Assembly: GCF_022965805.1 (NCBI RefSeq)
Contig: NC_133104.1
Location: 45,293,082 to 45,357,081 of the forward strand
DNA from: Primulina eburnea
Taxonomy: Eukaryota; Streptophyta; Magnoliopsida; Lamiales; Gesneriaceae
Direction: 5' to 3'
DNA length: 64,000 nt
Of the stretch, positions 1 to 11,500 are shown one piece after another. Made by a program: the position numbers and the translations under genes. Every line of letters begins with the position of its first letter. Position 1 is the stretch's first letter. The notes beneath the pieces were generated by a model. That model was not told where the DNA came from. It ran no database searches and worked only from the letters and a program-made list of their open reading frames with translations.

Positions 1-830
1 ATCATATCAAGGTATCCAAGGATCATAGCTCAACGTGCATGTCACGTATCGATGTATGCATAAAATGATGTGTGTTAACAAAACATTTATTTTATACATC
101 GATATTCAAATCATAAGGTCATGTATGCCACATCAAATCAACAAATAGGCATATAGACCCGTATTCCAATCCAATCAATCCAATCATATATCATATAATA
201 CAGATACATGTCGTATGTTACCCGGTCGCAACATACCTCAATTCTTCGTTTCCAGTTGATGTAGCCTGAAGATATTGATATTACACTTTATCTACATCAA
301 TAACATATTCATTCCAATCAATAACATACTCCAAAATTATTAATATGAGTTTCAAATATCATTTGAAACTTCAATAATTCATATCAAATTCAAATCATAT
401 CATAATTCAATTCCGACTTCGAATACGAGTTTATTGTCGGTCATTCTACTACATATCAGAAATTTAACCTCAAATACAAGATATTCCAGCATCTTGATAT
501 TTATAGCTACTGGAACTAGAAGAAAATTACCTCAGTCAGAAGCCCTCAACGCGACGATCACAAATATATAATTTGTTTCGCGTTTAGACAGCGTTTCGAA
601 GTCGATTTGGACGGTAGAATTTCGAGTTCTCTCAACTCTCTCGAAGTTACTATCGGTGAAATGAAGGAAGAAAGAACATAAATCCAATTCTTATCCTTAC
701 CGCCATCGCGCTCGGGCGGTCACAATTTACCGCTCGGGCGCGACATGTTCTGTCCGAGAACATCCCTTTTTTCCACACTGGCGCTCGGGCGGTCATTTTC
801 TACCGCCCGGGCGCCACATGTTCTGTACCA
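1..830. repeat. LTR-like repetitive DNA with duplicated GC-rich motif
   Basis: No gene is visible. The stretch is AT-rich except near 700-826, where a GC-rich motif with core CGCTCGGGCGGTCA, followed by a second CGCTCGGGCG or CGCCCGGGCG block and then CATGTTCTGT, occurs twice (about 701-753 and 781-826). Such GC islands inside AT-rich DNA are common in long gypsy LTRs. The LTR ends are not visible here, so the assignment is an inference. Confidence 0.4.
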
Positions 831-1029
831 AATGTTTGATTTTGTGCTATATTGGCGTCCGGCTTTCCAATCGAGCTCTTACAACATCAATTCATTTTAA
901 ATTTGCATTTTCTCATTTTCATTGTCATAATCTACATCAAATACATAATCACATGACAATTTCATTAATTATCGATAATCACCACAGGATTTACGATAAT
1001 ACGATACACGGTCCTTACACAACCCAAAA

Positions 1030-1580
1030 ACTCTACACGGTTCAACCCGAAAAAAATCAGGTCTGAGTTTGGGATTTTCGGGTTCGGGTCAGATCGGGTT
1101 GGACCCGATAGCTGACCCGAAAAAAATGATCGGGTTGGGTTGGGTTGGGTTCGTGTTGACCCGAAAATTTTAATTTTTTTAAAATAATATAATTAATAAA
1201 TATTTCCTACATTTTTATATATTATCTATCTGAAAAAATATTTACTGTATATTTATATCATAAATTTTCATAATTTAATATTTATTTTGAACATTTTTTA
1301 TTTTTTAAACAAATTTTTATTTGATTTAGTAAATATACATTATTTTTCTACAATTAGATTTTCAAATTTAAATCATATATATGAGGGATATTTTATTATT
1401 ATGTGTTTAAATTAAAATATTAGTATTATTTTTTTTGAATTTTATTTATTTTTCTTGAAAAAAAATTAAAATCAGGTTATACGAGTTGATTCAGCTCGGG
1501 TTGGGTTTGGGTTGAGTAATTTTTGAATAGTACTATTGCTCAACCCGACCCAACCTATCCGAATTTATACCCCTAATTTG
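1030..1580. repeat. GGGTT/CAACCC-rich inverted repeat element (MITE-like)
   Basis: Both ends of this stretch are rich in GGGTTCGGGT / ACCCGAACCC-type words (1040-1165 and 1485-1562) and flank an AT-rich centre. The right end reads through CAACCCGACCCAACC to ATACCCCTAA. This is the pattern of a non-autonomous DNA element with subterminal repeats. The left terminus and a target duplication could not be pinned down. Confidence 0.4.
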
Positions 1581-1949
1581 GACTTAAAGGAATGTTAGCC
1601 CCAAAATTTAGTGATGTCTCACTTGGCTATATGCAACTCAAATATAAGAAAGATCAATCAGAAAATGGAATATGGCATTAACTGAAAACAAAGAACCCAG
1701 ATAATAATTGTTATGTACAGTTCCCCGTCTCCCTAGAAAGATGCTAGTGCTCACTCAACAAGAATTTAATTCAATACTCTCTCATACCCTATAACTGCTA
1801 TTTTATCCCTCCCACCCTTCACGTGTTTTTCCTTTATTTATCATAGCACACATTTTTACTATCTCGATCTTTTCATTGTCAATCATGCTTGGGCCCTCTG
1901 AATTTGATGTTCCTCAGCCCAATGGATCAAAGACTCTCACATTTGGATC

Positions 1950-2700
1950 TGGATTCATAACAATACATGCCTCCTCAAAATCGCCTTGTCCTCAAGGTGA
2001 AATCCAGGAAATTTTCTTTGGAAGTATTCCAGGTTCCCATGTTGCTTCCTCATCATACCGTCATTTCCATCGTACCAGGAGTTGCTGACATGGCTGCCTT
2101 GTTAAGGGTTTAATCCTCTCTGCTAAAATCATATCAGGTTCAAAATCCATGAGCAAATCGGTGTCCAATTCCGCAGGTTATTTGATCTCAGCATTGTTGT
2201 TAGCCACTGCTTGTTTCAAGCATGAAACATGACAAACTGGATGTACCCTAGAACCCTCGGGTAACTGCAACTTGTAGGCAAATGTACCCACCTTTTTTTA
2301 TCTTAAAAGGCCCATAGAACCTCCTAGCTAATTTCTGAACAACTCTGGTGCAAACTGAGTTCTGCCGATGTGGTCGCAACTTTAAATATACCATGTCCCC
2401 TTCCTGAAAATGAACCTCCCTCCACTTTTTGTTAACATGCTTTGTCATATGTTATTGGGCCCTTTCAAGATTAAATTTTAGCTGCCTTAAGAGCTCATCC
2501 TATCCCACAACACTTGCAATACCGCTGCTACCATTATCTCTCCAAGAAAAAATCGAATCATGCTCGGTGGTTTGTGTCCATATACTACTTCGAACGGAAT
2601 CATCCCCGTCGATGTTTGATAGTTAGTATTGTACCAATACTCTGCCAATGTAGCCACTGAGTTCAATTTTTTGCTTGCTCCGAACAGAAGCAACGCAAAT
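1950..2700 (-). pseudogene. Gypsy integrase C-terminus and chromodomain remnant
   Basis: The minus-strand frame 2693-2487 matches the end of a gypsy integrase core (AEYWYNTNYQTSTGMIPFEV). The frame 2448-2248 matches the integrase C-terminal module (GDMVYLKLRPHRQ, then KLARRFYGPFKI). After a frameshift, about 2090-1960 encodes the pieces RWK, DEEATWE and FPGFHLEDKA, typical of the chromodomain end of chromoviral polyproteins. The parts lie in different frames, so this is a decayed coding region. Confidence 0.8.
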
Positions 2701-2929
2701 AAATCTCAATGCACTTATTCAAAGCCTCAGTTGTCCATCGATTTCCGGGGGATACGATGTACTCATTTTAAGTCGAGTCAAAGTCTAAAAATTCTGACAA
2801 AAAAAGGACTCATAAACAGAGCATCCTTGTCAATCACAATCGTCTTTGAATCCCCATGTAATTTCACCACATTTTATATAAACATCTCAGCCACTGTACT
2901 TGCTTTGTAAGGATGTTTCAACATAGTCA

Positions 2930-3260
2930 CAACTAATATAACATCATATCCTTTTGATTTGGAAGTCCGGTAATAAAATCTATGGCTAAATCCTCCCATA
3001 TCACCTCCACGAGAGCCAACGGCCGTAGCAACAATGCAGGCTTGGTGTCTTCATAATTTTGTTGCTGACAGATTATACATTGAGCCACAAACTCACTACA
3101 TCTTTGTTCATTCCCCTCCAGTCAAAATTACTCCCCACCCTTTTATACGTTCGTAACGCTTCGGAATGACCCCCAAGTGGGGTGTTATGGAACTCATTTA
3201 ACAACTTGGAGACCCATTGTGAAGATCGCGGAACTACAAATCTGCCTTTGTGCAACAAAC
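2930..3260 (-). pseudogene. Gypsy integrase N-terminal zinc-binding remnant
   Basis: On the minus strand, 3258-3073 encodes HNTPLGGHSEALRTYKR followed by a WRGMNKDV stretch, which is the H2C2 integrase zinc-binding region. It continues past a frameshift to about 2930 with WEDLAMDFITGLP-like sequence, the start of the integrase core. Frames are interrupted. Confidence 0.8.
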
Positions 3261-3701
3261 AATCATTGACTAAGGTATAATGTGTGATGCCACCATCCTT
3301 CCCTCAAAGTTGATCAATATTTTTTCTCACCTGTTGATCTTCCCATACTTCCTTTTTAATCTCATTTATTTCAACCCATTCTGCTTTTGTTAAAACAATC
3401 AAGTCACCTATGTCCTCTCTTCGTGATAAAGCATCAGCTGCCCCCATTATCCAACCTTACCTTATGCTCGATTTTAGTGTAGTTTGGCCAACCAATATTG
3501 TCCGTCTGGAATGGTAATTCGTTGCTACAGGAGGCTTCTTAATAGTTTATGGTCTGTGATCATCGTAAATTTTCGCCCCAAAATATAATGGTGCCAATGT
3601 TGAACAGTTGACACCAAAGCCATCAACTCTCTTTCATATATTGAATTTGTTAATGCTCTATTGCCCAACGCCTTGCTGTAGTAGGCGATGGGCCTGACCT
3701 C

Positions 3702-4700
3702 TTAGACTAAACCCACTCCTAGACCAACTCTTGATGCATCACACTCCACCACAAACTCTTGGATAAAATTTAGCATTTTCAGAACGGGAGCAGTACTAAG
3801 AGCCTTCTTAAGCTTGACAAACGCCTTTTCTACCATGTCATTCCAACAGAAATTGTTTTTCTTCAGCTGGTCTGTCGGCAGTCTTGCAATCTTCCCATAG
3901 TCTCGAATGAACTTCCTATAGTAACCAGTCAATCCAAGAAATCCCTTCAAGACCTTTGTTTTCGGCCTCGGCCAAACACTAACACTTTCTATCTTGTCCG
4001 GATCCACCATCACCCCAAATATCCAACTTGACTCAGCCCAAATTGACATTTTTTTATTCAAAACTAGACTGCTAGGTAGCAGCACATCGAGCACCGTTCT
4101 CACATGCATCAAGTGTTCCTCCCATCCTTTACTATAAATGAATATGTCATCGAAAAATACAAGAACAAATTTCCTCAAATAAAGCCGAAATACCTCGTTC
4201 ATCGTGTCTTGGAATGTTTCTGGGGCGTTTTTTAAGCCAAAGGGCATTACCACAAATTATAATGTCCATTGTGCATTTGAAACACTGTTTTTGGAATGTC
4301 CTTGTGTGGAACCTGAATATGATGATACCCCAACCTGAGATCTAACTTCGAAAAGTACTTAGCACCATGCAATTCATCGAACAATTCCTCAACCACCGAA
4401 ATGAGATACTCGTCTGAGATGGTAATTTCGTTTAGGGCCCTGTAATCAATACAGGTTTAGGGCCCTGTAATCAATACAGAATCACTAGCTGCCATCTTTT
4501 TTTAAACCAAAATAATGTGGCTGAAGTATAGGCTGCCACTGGTTGTACAACACCATATTTTAACATGCCTCGCACCATATATTCTATCTCATCTTTTTTG
4601 GTGGTGAGCGTAGCGATATGGCGGCACCGACACCGACCGACATCCCTCCTTGATGTTAATAACATGATCTTGAAAACGATGAGGGGCAATTCGGTGGGAT
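3702..4700 (-). pseudogene. Gypsy reverse transcriptase / RNase H remnant
   Basis: The frame at 4689-4471 carries the N-terminal RT region (EIEYMVRGMLKYGVVQP). After disruption, 4253-3702 holds the conserved RT core: PFGLKNAPETFQ, the catalytic-box equivalent VFFDDIFIYS, FLGLTGYYRKFIRDYG, and the RNase H beginning EFVVECDASRVGLG. The order and spacing are those of Ty3/gypsy pol. The coding region is split by a frameshift and a short duplication around 4430-4480, where the same roughly 20-bp phrase occurs twice. Confidence 0.85.
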
Positions 4701-4849
4701 CTCAAAATACTCCTCCATATTTAGTGAGGAAACTGTCAATTGCCCCATTTAAATTTCCTCGCTCTACCTCCAGTTTGCTCATCCCATTGTCATTCCACTT
4801 ACTAGTACTGCCCCACCGAAATCCACCTCTTGTAGCTTAGCAATTTATT

Positions 4850-5500
4850 TGAGAAATACCATGGATCTACTGAGCATTGGATCCCTCCATAGAACCACAG
4901 TCTACTCTTTCCACATAAATCTCATTTCCATATTGGCCCAATTTAGCATGATATCGTCTACTGTTCTGAGCCAGGCGACTCCTAAAATGAGATCAATTTC
5001 ACCCAATTCAAACAAATACCCTTTGATTTGTATCTGGAAAAGACCCAAATCGACTACCACCTCTTTACACAACCCTTGACATGCTACGCAACACCCCATC
5101 GCCCAGACACACACCAAATCACACCTCATCATCCACTTTAATTCCCAAATCAGCGATCTAGCTTCTCGAGATGAAGTTGTAGCTCGCACCACTGTCAATC
5201 ATTGCCACCATTTCTCGTCCTGCCACCTTCGCCTTCATTTACAACGTCCGTGGTTGATTAGTTCCGCTGACAGAATACATTGGTAGCTCCAATATATTGT
5301 ACTCAATAACATGGGCTTTCTGCCACACTTCAACCTCACTCTCCTGACGACCAATTTCCTCCCCAATTTCCCTCTGGTCAATCTCGCCTTCTTCCCCATC
5401 CTCCTCGGCCAGAATGGTCACCCTTAAACTCTTATTCACGCATCGATGCAGTGGGTGGTATGGCTCCACACATTTAAAGCACATCATATTTATTCTAGTG
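4850..5500 (-). pseudogene. Gypsy zinc-knuckle and aspartic protease remnant
   Basis: The minus-strand frame ending at 5239 contains a CCHC knuckle, CFKCVEPYHPLHRC (C-x2-C-x4-H-x4-C), near 5440-5490, followed by an acidic linker. A second frame at 5198-4902 matches the protease C-terminal part (ELGEIDLILGVAWLRT). The protease DTG active-site segment is not clearly preserved. This is the gag/pro junction of the dead chromovirus. Confidence 0.75.
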
Positions 5501-5559
5501 CAATGGCAACACCAAAGTACCGTAGAGGCGACATGAGAGTTAGTAAGCCGTATGCGCTC

Positions 5560-7192
5560 AGAGTATCCGCATTTTTTTGAGTTGTATCGTTGTAATCCTG
5601 AGTTGTATTTGTACTTCAGTTTTGATTTCAAGGACGAAAACTTTTCAAGAAGGAGATGATGTAATGACTCAAATACTTATTTGAATGAACTACTAATTAA
5701 GAAATGATTAAATTTTTTTAATTAAGCATTATTAAGGAAGTGATTAATTGATGATCATCATGTTGGGATCCACCGAATTTAGAATGTACCACGCAATCTA
5801 TTTCAGATTACTTTATCACGAGAAATCCAACTAGACGAATGAGATTTTGCTACGTGACTGATAAGATTGATTTAAGATCTTCTGAACTAGTCCGGATGCA
5901 GTCTATAAATAGAAACAAATTTAATTTGTTTCCTCCAACGCTTTCCCTCAGTTTCTCTCTTGTGTTATAGACGTAGACCTTAAGTTTTTAGCCAGTTTCT
6001 AGGCAGTTTAGTGTCGAGAAGCTTTGAAGCTAGTATCGACTCGAGAAGGGGTCGTGAATCGGGATACGTAGATCGAGACACCATCAGCAGGATAATTCCA
6101 GACGCAAGTATAATCTTGAAGCCTTAAATAATGATCGAAGAATCATTAGGAAAAACTTTGAAGCATGTTTATAAATTATGGATCTGACATGATAGTAATT
6201 TCAGTATATTGGTACTATATAGGTTAAGACAAGTAAACTTTTTGTCAGATTGTTTTAATGAGATACATGATGTTTTTTGACTGAGATATTTAAGCGTAAT
6301 ATACACACTTATATGCTACATATTTATCTATTGCATGATAGTTTGTTTTACTGCTTTGAAATACTATGCATGACATATCACATTGGGCCTGATATCTTTT
6401 GAGATATAACTCATTTGTTTGGGCCGTTCAGCCATGTTCTATATTGTGGACTGTTGGATATTGAGAGCTACAATGTTCGATGGGATCCGCATGCTCTGAT
6501 GAATCTGAACATTGTAGGTTCACGTCTTGATGATGAGTGCGAGAGTCAAAACAATCCTATGGCATATCAGAGACTACGCATTCAGGTGTCTCTAGACTGA
6601 GCAAGATATTCTAGATTTGATCTTTGATATCCGAGCACATTTTCGAATGCATCGTATCGGTTTGTATAATGTACATTCTCGTATCGAGTGATTGTCGCTC
6701 ACGTCCTTGTTTTCATCTTGGACGCCCCATTTCAAAACCCCAATTATGACATTCTTTCTCTGCCACTTCACACCTCGGAATGCACGTTCTTATAGAGATA
6801 AACACTCATTCACATCTTCTTAACCCGAAATAGATGGGGGAGATGAAATGTTCCTTTTTTGAGGGTACTCAACATATCCAGTGGGGACGGGGTTCAGATA
6901 TTTAAAAGGACATGTCTTAGGTTGGACAGTTCGGATGCCCAGGTCAGTGGCCAGAGAAGTTGAGTTTTCACTGGTGATCCAGTTGAGGTTTTTATTTAGT
7001 TTCTCATATTCTCATGTAGGATTATGAATTCAATATGGTTGTATTAACGTTTAAAATTGATATTTTTTTTATGTTTTCGTTTGTGTTATAAGATGATTAA
7101 GTTATTTGGTTTACATTGTTTAATTGTTGTTATCAAATTTGATTGTGCATTTTATTAGTCTATTTAGTAGTAGCTCGGATAAGGACACTACA
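5560..7192 (+). mobile_element. Truncated plus-strand gypsy element: pol tail plus 3' LTR
   Basis: The LTR runs from TGTAATGACTC at 5660 to GGACACTACA at 7192 (1533 bp, TG...CA ends). Just before it lies a purine-rich tract AAGAAGGAGATGA, preceded by sequence typical of the last codons of Tekay/Del-type polyproteins (GGACGAAAACTTTTC). So this is the 3' end of a plus-strand element whose body is missing, lying against the minus-strand chromovirus. A TATA box sits inside the LTR at 5904. No second LTR was seen in the window, and there is no gene in this stretch. Confidence 0.7.
5904..5911 (+). promoter_or_regulatory. Probable TATA box of the gypsy LTR
   Basis: TATAAATA lies about 245 bp inside the TG-started LTR, followed by pyrimidine-rich sequence. 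This placement agrees with the plus orientation of the LTR. Activity is not shown. Confidence 0.5.
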
Positions 7193-8538
7193 GTTATCAA
7201 AAATAATTTATGAAGAATAGAGAAGCCAATAATTTTCTATTGCTTGCAGCTTTTTATATCACTACAATATAAAAGAACCACAAAATTGGGCTGCATTCAA
7301 TAAATAATTAAAATAACTCTAGATCTAAATAGAAAATGATATGTTAGAGAGGGAGATGGAGAAAGACGTATTAATGTTTGCGTAGATATTATTTGTTAAA
7401 TCATTAACTTCGCGCTTGAATAAAAGGATTTGAAGCAAATCCATGGATTTTAAAACCATTTGATTGCTTGGATTAATTAATGTTGGGTGAATTTCAAATT
7501 CACCTCTTGCTAATCTATGTATATGCAATATTAATTATAATGATTTTGAAATACACCCAACATGAGTATCATTTCAAATCCATCATTCAAATCAATCTCC
7601 AAATCAAATTCATCCTTCAAATCAGATCCCCACCAAAGCACGAGCTAAATGAATACATCATTTTGGAGGCTCAACAATGTTTACATGAAATATCGAGTAT
7701 CATGAGCCACCCACTGACTTTATGGACCAACATGCTACAACTCTATGGACCAACATGCTACAATTACTTGGGACATTGCATGTCTAAGATCTCGACAGGA
7801 GTGTGAAAGACACCAACTGACTCGAGGGATTAGCGTGCTTGCTACACACTTAAACGCCCAGACACGGATTGAGCTTGAGTTGCAGTTTGATCCTTGATTA
7901 CCTGTTCATAATTCATGCATACACAATTGCATATATAGGTTTGTCTACACATACATTACATGTTGGATGATTAGATGGCTCGTGTCTTTGATTTTAATCT
8001 TGGACATCTTTTTTCCACGAGACATGTCACATGTGGGATGAGCCAAGCGGATCGGGCATTGACTAGTGGAGACCGTGCTTTCCGAGGAGGTTTATCAGTT
8101 TGTTAGGACATCATGATTTGTGTTATTTATTTATGGGTTTCTATTCTGATAATAAATATATTTGATTTAATTAAGTTTTATGATTACGTCTTAGTTTTGT
8201 ATGATGTACTAATCTCATAAAAGTTGGCCCAACGCATTAATAAAAACACCAGTCTCCGTTGAGATAATGGAGTGCAACCCCAAAGCTAAAAGACAAAATA
8301 ATGTCGAAATTTTTTTTGATAATATCACCCATTCCTTCCGAAAAAATATAATAATAATAATAATTTCAAATCTAGTAAGATGCATAAAATGATGGGTAAA
8401 AAGGAACGAAAATTTAGCAATTGAGACATTATTTTTTAATTTTTTAATCGAAAAATCTCATTAACAGATGATAATTTCACACCTTGAGCATATTCAAGTT
8501 TCAGATTAGGAAGCTTCAGACTTGCGTTGGTGGCAACC
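7193..8538. other. Intergenic, upstream of DPL1
   Basis: No convincing gene or named repeat is seen. The last 70 bp probably hold the 5' UTR of the DPL1 gene. The short open frames here lack family similarity and composition bias. Confidence 0.5.
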
Positions 8539-11500
8539 ATGGACTTTGATGAGCTTTTATTATTTCCTCTGAATCAGTTTAGAGCTTCGGTGAATTCATT
8601 TCTGTCTCAATTCGAGCCTCTTGCGCTCATATTTTTTCTTATTTTTACACTGTTCGTCGCTCGTGTTCTTCGGTCCATTCTTGCTGTGATTTCCGACAGA
8701 GGACTAAAATCCGCCATCTTCGAGTTCGTCACGATCGCCGTCAAGTAATTTTCTTATTATGTGATTTTTTTGGGTGCGTTATGGTAATTGTTGACTATAT
8801 TTATTTATATTTTATGAGGTCGATTCCTGGTGTCAAGAAGTACATCGATGCTGAAAAGCAAAAGGTAAGCTTTCTTTTTCTTTTCTTTTCTTGTTTTTTT
8901 TTTTGGAGTTTATGATGATTATCGAGAAGTTATTTATGCAGTACTATTTTTTATGATTCTGAGGTTTGTTTCATTTGATGAGGCGATTTTTTTTATCGAT
9001 TCAGTATTAATGTGGCATACACGTACTGGAATTTTTAATTGGACAAAATACAGTTTTTTTATCGAGAAATAAATACAGGTGATTTGCAAGATTTTTGTTT
9101 GGGGAGCATTTAATGTGCATGATTAAAATATCCAGAATTTATGTGAAATTTTTAATAGGACCACATACAGGTGATTTTGCAAGATTTTTTTTGGGGAGCA
9201 TTTAATATGGATGTGCGTAGGATGTTTTCTTTATAGCCTCCACACTGGTATAATTCTTGTGTTGCATTTGTTCCTCTGAAAATTTCTGAACTCCATCTTG
9301 ATCATCTTCATGATCTTGAGCTCCAGCTCATCAATGCAGTTAATGCTCCTGTTTTAGAAAATAATACAATTTTATATAAGTTCATTCCTAGACTAGTAAC
9401 ATATCAAAATGAAATAAACATCATATCTACAAGCTCACTTACCTGCTTGCAAAGTTGAAGAGCTTTTGCATTTGTGGTTGAGCTAGACTCACTTGAAACT
9501 TGTGCTCGAAAAACCTATGCTTTGGTGCAGCCTCACTAATGTCATCTTGCCTTCTCTGGTTCAATTCAGCAAATTAACTTCTGTATCTATCTGTTGCATC
9601 CTCATATTGAATCGAAGTATTAAATGCAGAATTTTAAATTTTGCAGTTTAATTACGTCCATGAGGTTATTAACTATCTGTCTGCCACATTTTTATTTATC
9701 ATTTTATTGATTGTACACACCCTCACCTGCTACATTTGTTCTCTATGCATGGAGGTTGTGAACAAGTTACAAAGTTCTGGCAAATCTAAAAGAGATGGTT
9801 GGAGGACTGGGTTGCCCCTGGCTGGTTTAGGAGGTGGGGTCATCGACAAAATGAAAGATGAGAAACAAAAGGATGTGGTGTGGCAGGGCAAATGTTCTGG
9901 TACAGTGTATGTATCGGGGTCGTATTTTTTTTATGCTCCATACTGCATTTTCATCAACTTAGTTACTAACTTCATGTATTTTCTGTAGCTATATTGCTGG
10001 AAATGAACAGGAAGGACACTTTTCTTTGATAAACGAGGCATGTTCAATGTTAGTAAGATAAATCCAGTTTTTACATTCTTTTCTTGCCTTCATCAAATTT
10101 TTTTGGTTAAATAAACTAAAGAACGGTTCACCTGTTACCCCATCATAGAAGTTATCTTCACTTCAGTTGGTGTGTGTGTGGCCTGAGGAAAACCATAAAC
10201 CTGGCAATAATCAATGTATGATTCCTTTCCCTAAGAGTTGAGACATCATTTGCCATAAATAGCCAAAATTTTTGAACCAGTCAGTTCTTATGATGTCCTT
10301 GATTGTAACACACACATGATTAGTCTCTCAGTAAATTTAAATTTTCTTTCAGGTTTGCGCATACAAATCCCCTGCATCTAGATGTATTCCAAAGTGTCGT
10401 AAGATTTGAAACGGAAGTTGTTGCAATGACTGCTGCAATACTAGGAAGTAAGGAAAAGTCTTCTGGAGGACAAGTTTGTGGAAATATGACATCAGGAGGA
10501 ACAGAAAGTATATTGTTGGCTATGAAAACCTCACGTGACTACATGAAAGTTAAAAAGGGCATAACTAGACCGGAAATGTTGGTTTTTTTGCCTATCTTTT
10601 GTCATATTCTATCTAGAGATCTTCGAATTTATACCAATAAATAATAATTTTTCTTTTTAACCTGAAAATAGGGTTATACCAGTTTCTGCACATTCGGCAT
10701 ATGACAAGGCTGCGCAATATTTTAATATCAAATTGTTGCGTGTTCCTGTTGACGAAGATTTTCGAGCTGATGTTAAAGCAATCAAACGGTGTATTAACCG
10801 AAACACCATATTGGTAAGACTTTTTATGTGATAACTATTATGGGGTGCTTAATTTATTGCATTGGTTATTCTGGAGCTTCTTGTTGAACTTCATGGCAAA
10901 CACAACCTAAAGTTTAAAATTTTGAATGGTTGACTATGCTATTTTCTTTGGCGAAGCCGATAGCAACTTCATATGTTCAAGTCCATTGCAATTTAGTTCC
11001 AATGAACTTTAACGTATGCCTTCTAATCTGAGATACGAGATTACTCTCCTTCTTACTACGCCTGTTTTATCTACTCAGGATTATATCCGAAATTCATCTC
11101 TTGCAGGTTGTTGGATCGGCACCCGGCTTCCCTCATGGAATAATCGACCCAATTGAGGCATGCAAAAACAACCGAATGTTCGCTATTCCTATGCAATCCT
11201 TTCTCTTTTAACAATTGCTAAAGTGACAGTTGCCGTTGTAGGAGCTCGGTGAACTAGCTTCTACTTTCGGGATATGTTTGCATGTTGACCTTTGCCTTGG
11301 TGGTTTTGTATTGCCTTTTGCTCGTAAGCTTGGGTATGTTTGGTTCTAATTACGCTAACTTGGCATTCCTTGAGTATTGTTGATGTTAGTGTTTTGCTGC
11401 CAATTTGGTCCATTATGAAACCAATCGATTATAAGAAATGATTTATCACCTTTCTTTTGGTTTCTATTTTTCTTCTTTCCTCAATCTTCCTTATAATTGT

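Larger units (their letters stand above)
1950..5560 (-). mobile_element. Degenerate Ty3/gypsy chromovirus, internal region
   Basis: Reading the minus strand from about 5500 down to 1950 gives, in order, a zinc knuckle, aspartic protease C-terminus, reverse transcriptase, RNase H start, integrase zinc-binding domain, integrase C-terminus and a chromodomain-like tail. This is the domain order of a Ty3/gypsy chromovirus. The frame is broken many times by stops and shifts, so the element is dead. No LTR pair was found around it. Its upstream gag end stops near a plus-strand gypsy LTR fragment at 5560-7192, which probably truncated it. The subfamily (Reina- or Tekay-like) is not certain. Confidence 0.85.

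Noticed and set aside
1120..1150. GGGTTGGGTTGGGTT run resembling telomere repeat
   Set aside because: Plant telomere repeats are TTTAGGG. This run is part of a dispersed GGGTT-rich element with inverted words at its other end.
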